The position numbers and the translations under genes were made by a program. The notes below the pieces were generated by a model. It was not told the DNA's origin. It saw only the letters and a program-made list of their open reading frames with translations, and did no database searches. From Hymenobacter psoromatis (GTDB taxonomy: Bacteria > Bacteroidota > Bacteroidia > Cytophagales > Hymenobacteraceae), in contig NZ_JAIFAG010000001.1 of the NCBI RefSeq assembly GCF_020012125.1, positions 4,030,001-4,094,000 of the forward strand: a DNA stretch of 64,000 bases. Reading direction: 5' to 3'. Below, one piece after another: positions 62,244-64,000 of the stretch; the stretch's first letter is position 1, and every line of letters begins with the position of its first letter.

Positions 62244-63599
62244 ATGCTCTTTTACACCGTTATGAAGCCCGTGGTGCGCCTGGGGCTGCGCGTATTTTTT
62301 CGCCGGCTCGAAGTGCGCCACCGCGAGCGCCTGCGCCTGCCGGGGCCGCTGATGCTGTGCGGCAACCACCCCAACACACTCATGGACCCGCTCGTGACGG
62401 CCGTGCAGCGCCACCAGCCCATCGCGTTTCTGGCGAAGAGTACGTTTTTTAAAAACCCCGTGCTCGGGGCCATCATGCGCTCGGGCAACTGCATTCCCAT
62501 CTACCGGCGGCAGGATGCGGAGGGCAGCGCCGACGGTCCTACCCCCGCCCAGCTGGCGGCTAGCAACGAGGCCAGCTTCGGGCGCTGCTACGACTACCTG
62601 GAGCGTGGCGGCACGGTCATGATTTTTCCGGAGGGCACCAGCGTGAGCGAGCGTCGGCTCCGGCCGCTTAAGACCGGTGCGGCCCGCATTGCGCTGGGCA
62701 CCGAGGCCCGGCACGATTTCAAGCTAGGCCTGAAAATCGTGTGCGTCGGCACCAACTACTTCGACCCCAGCCACTTTCGCTCCGACGCGCTGCTCAACGT
62801 GGCCCCGCCCATTGAGGTGAGCGCCTACGCCACCCGCTACCACGACGACCCCGACGCGGCCGCCGATGCGCTGACCGAGGAAATCCGCCAGCGCCTCACG
62901 CGCCGCCTCGTCATCAGCCACGATGCCGCCGACGACCAGCTGGCCCAGCAGGTGGAGCGCACCTTTGGCAACCACCTCAACCCCGACGACGACCCCGATA
63001 CGCTCTACGATAACTTCCAGCTCAGCCGCACCCTGCTCGATGCCGTGGCCTGGTTTGAGCAGCATGACCCCGACCGCCTGACTACCCTGCGCGCGGCCCT
63101 GACCGACTATTTAGCCGCGCTGGAAGCCCACCAGCTCGATGACGAAGCCCTCGACCAAAGCCAGCGCCCCGGCACCACCCGCACCGATTATCTGAGCCTG
63201 GCGCTGGGCTTCCCAGTCTGGCTCTATGGCGTGCTAACCAACTACTTACCCTATAAATTACCGGCTGAAGTGGCCTACCGCGCCACCCAGGAAACGGAGT
63301 TTATCGCGGCCATTATGCTGGCGGTCGGGATGCTCACTTTTCCGCTGGCCTACGCCCTGGAGGCCGCCGCCGTGCAGCACTGGCTTACCCACGACTGGCG
63401 GCTGACGCTGCTCTTTGCCGCATCCCTACCCCTGGCCGGCTTCTACGCCCTGGGCTACTGGCAAACGCTGAGCGCCCGCCTCCGGCGCGTGCGCGTGCGC
63501 CGCCTACCCTCCCCCGAGCTGGTGCGCCTGCGGCAGCTGCGCGCCAAAGTACTCAGCCTGCTGGACGAGGCGCAGGCGGCTTATCAGCGCGTAGAATAA
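62244..63599 (+). CDS. PlsC-like glycerolipid acyltransferase
   Basis: 451 residues. The N-terminal acyltransferase domain has NHPNTLMDP (block I, HX5D here), the STFFKNP and CIPIYRR region, and FPEGTS (block III). The C-terminal half has two or three transmembrane segments (IMLAVGMLTFPLAYAL, LTLLFAASLPLAGFYALGYW) and a final charged helix. It should acylate a lipid precursor at the inner membrane; acceptor not known. The ATG at 62244 was used rather than a TTG four codons earlier. Confidence 0.85.
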   Translation: MLFYTVMKPVVRLGLRVFFRRLEVRHRERLRLPGPLMLCGNHPNTLMDPLVTAVQRHQPIAFLAKSTFFKNPVLGAIMRSGNCIPIYRRQDAEGSADGPTPAQLAASNEASFGRCYDYLERGGTVMIFPEGTSVSERRLRPLKTGAARIALGTEARHDFKLGLKIVCVGTNYFDPSHFRSDALLNVAPPIEVSAYATRYHDDPDAAADALTEEIRQRLTRRLVISHDAADDQLAQQVERTFGNHLNPDDDPDTLYDNFQLSRTLLDAVAWFEQHDPDRLTTLRAALTDYLAALEAHQLDDEALDQSQRPGTTRTDYLSLALGFPVWLYGVLTNYLPYKLPAEVAYRATQETEFIAAIMLAVGMLTFPLAYALEAAAVQHWLTHDWRLTLLFAASLPLAGFYALGYWQTLSARLRRVRVRRLPSPELVRLRQLRAKVLSLLDEAQAAYQRVE

Positions 63600-63665
63600 G
63601 CTTTAGCTTACCGCCGTATCGTTTCCGGCCCTTAATCCGGCCAGCTAGAGATTACCCTACGCGCC

Positions 63666-64000
63666 TTATTCATCCAGGTATTGGTGCACGAATTTGATGG
63701 CCATGCTACCCTCGCCCACGGCCGAGGCCACGCGGGCCATTGCGCCAGCGCGGCCGTCGCCGGCGGCGAAGAGGCCGGGCACGCAGGTTTCGAGCAGGTA
63801 GGGCTCGCGGTCTTTTTTCCAAACGGTAGCATAGCGCGGGTCGGCTACCAGGTCGCGGCCGGTGAGCAGGTAGCCCTTAGCGTCGCAGATGGCCAGGTGG
63901 CATACCCATTCGGTGCTGGGCTTGGCCCCAATGAAGATGAACAAGGCGCGGGCGGGCCGCTTTTCGGACTCGCGACCGGCCTGCTGAATAACTACGGCTT
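63666..64000 (-). CDS. Thioredoxin-reductase-like flavoprotein (C-terminal part)
   Basis: The window cuts this minus-strand gene. The visible 111 residues include LFIFIGAKPSTEWV, GYLLTGRDL, YLLETCVPGLFAAGDGRAGAMARVASAVGEGSMAIKFVHQYL, matching the FAD-binding end (GDxR...VAsAvGEG) of thioredoxin-reductase-family proteins. The redox-active CxxC would lie outside the window, so a true thioredoxin reductase and a related flavoprotein cannot be told apart. Confidence 0.85.
   Translation of the reverse strand, partial: AVVIQQAGRESEKRPARALFIFIGAKPSTEWVCHLAICDAKGYLLTGRDLVADPRYATVWKKDREPYLLETCVPGLFAAGDGRAGAMARVASAVGEGSMAIKFVHQYLDE

Overview
The window is high-GC chromosomal DNA from a Bacteroidota bacterium, most likely Hymenobacter or a close Cytophagales relative. 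The grounds are the protein families (PafA-type phosphatase, PorT-like barrel, DUF937-OmpA, YkvA, bifunctional NnrD/NnrE, a split HipA system), the TAnnTTTG promoter elements a short distance upstream of several genes, the dense intergenic hairpin repeats, and the constant recurrence of the word CTACCCCC/GGGGGTAG. No rRNA, tRNA, CRISPR array or replication origin was seen.

Layout. 1-63 is the tail of a sensor kinase. 145-6566 is a minus-strand nucleotide-sugar operon (wbpD-like acetyltransferase, UDP-HexNAc dehydrogenase, galE, rfbB, wbpP-like 4-epimerase, rfbA) whose genes are separated by palindromic repeats. 6642-22378 holds a broken Uma2 gene, five large GT-C-like or otherwise multi-pass membrane proteins with associated secreted proteins and lipoproteins, and a signalling block made of a PAS histidine kinase, a receiver protein and an unusual receiver-BLUF photoreceptor fusion. 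22439-24361 carries 3-hydroxyanthranilate dioxygenase and signal peptidase I. 24675-28439 is an AT-richer island of three small genes punctuated by two decayed insertion sequences (IS5/IS427-type and IS1182-type). 28452-38556 is mostly housekeeping: HAD phosphatase, PafA, pyrophosphatase, UbiA-like enzyme, OmpA protein, barrel protein, NAD(P)HX repair enzyme, MsrB and serine dehydratase.

38608-41338 has a channel-like membrane protein and a complete three-gene HipB-HipS-HipT toxin-antitoxin operon with an operator palindrome. 41351-45094 has LutB, an M28 peptidase and IspF. 45361-52838 is a TetR-controlled RND efflux operon (TolC, lipoprotein adaptor, RND pump) followed by an acyl-carrier-like protein whose attachment serine is replaced by threonine. 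52853-55676 has YkvA, an NlpC/P60 lipoprotein, a small HExxH protein and YceI.

55732-60509 is an accessory insert between yceI and an SDR gene. It holds SUKH-like and unknown immunity-type genes, then a C10 (streptopain-like) protease with a downstream lipoprotein. The protease's lipoprotein signal peptide is out of frame across a run of eight C's, which suggests phase variation. In the middle of the insert is a scar made of decayed copies of the 3' ends of the two flanking genes, which points to tandem duplication or stacked insertions. 60509-64000 returns to ordinary genes: SDR, a low-complexity membrane-anchored protein, a PlsC-like acyltransferase and a partial thioredoxin-reductase-like flavoprotein.
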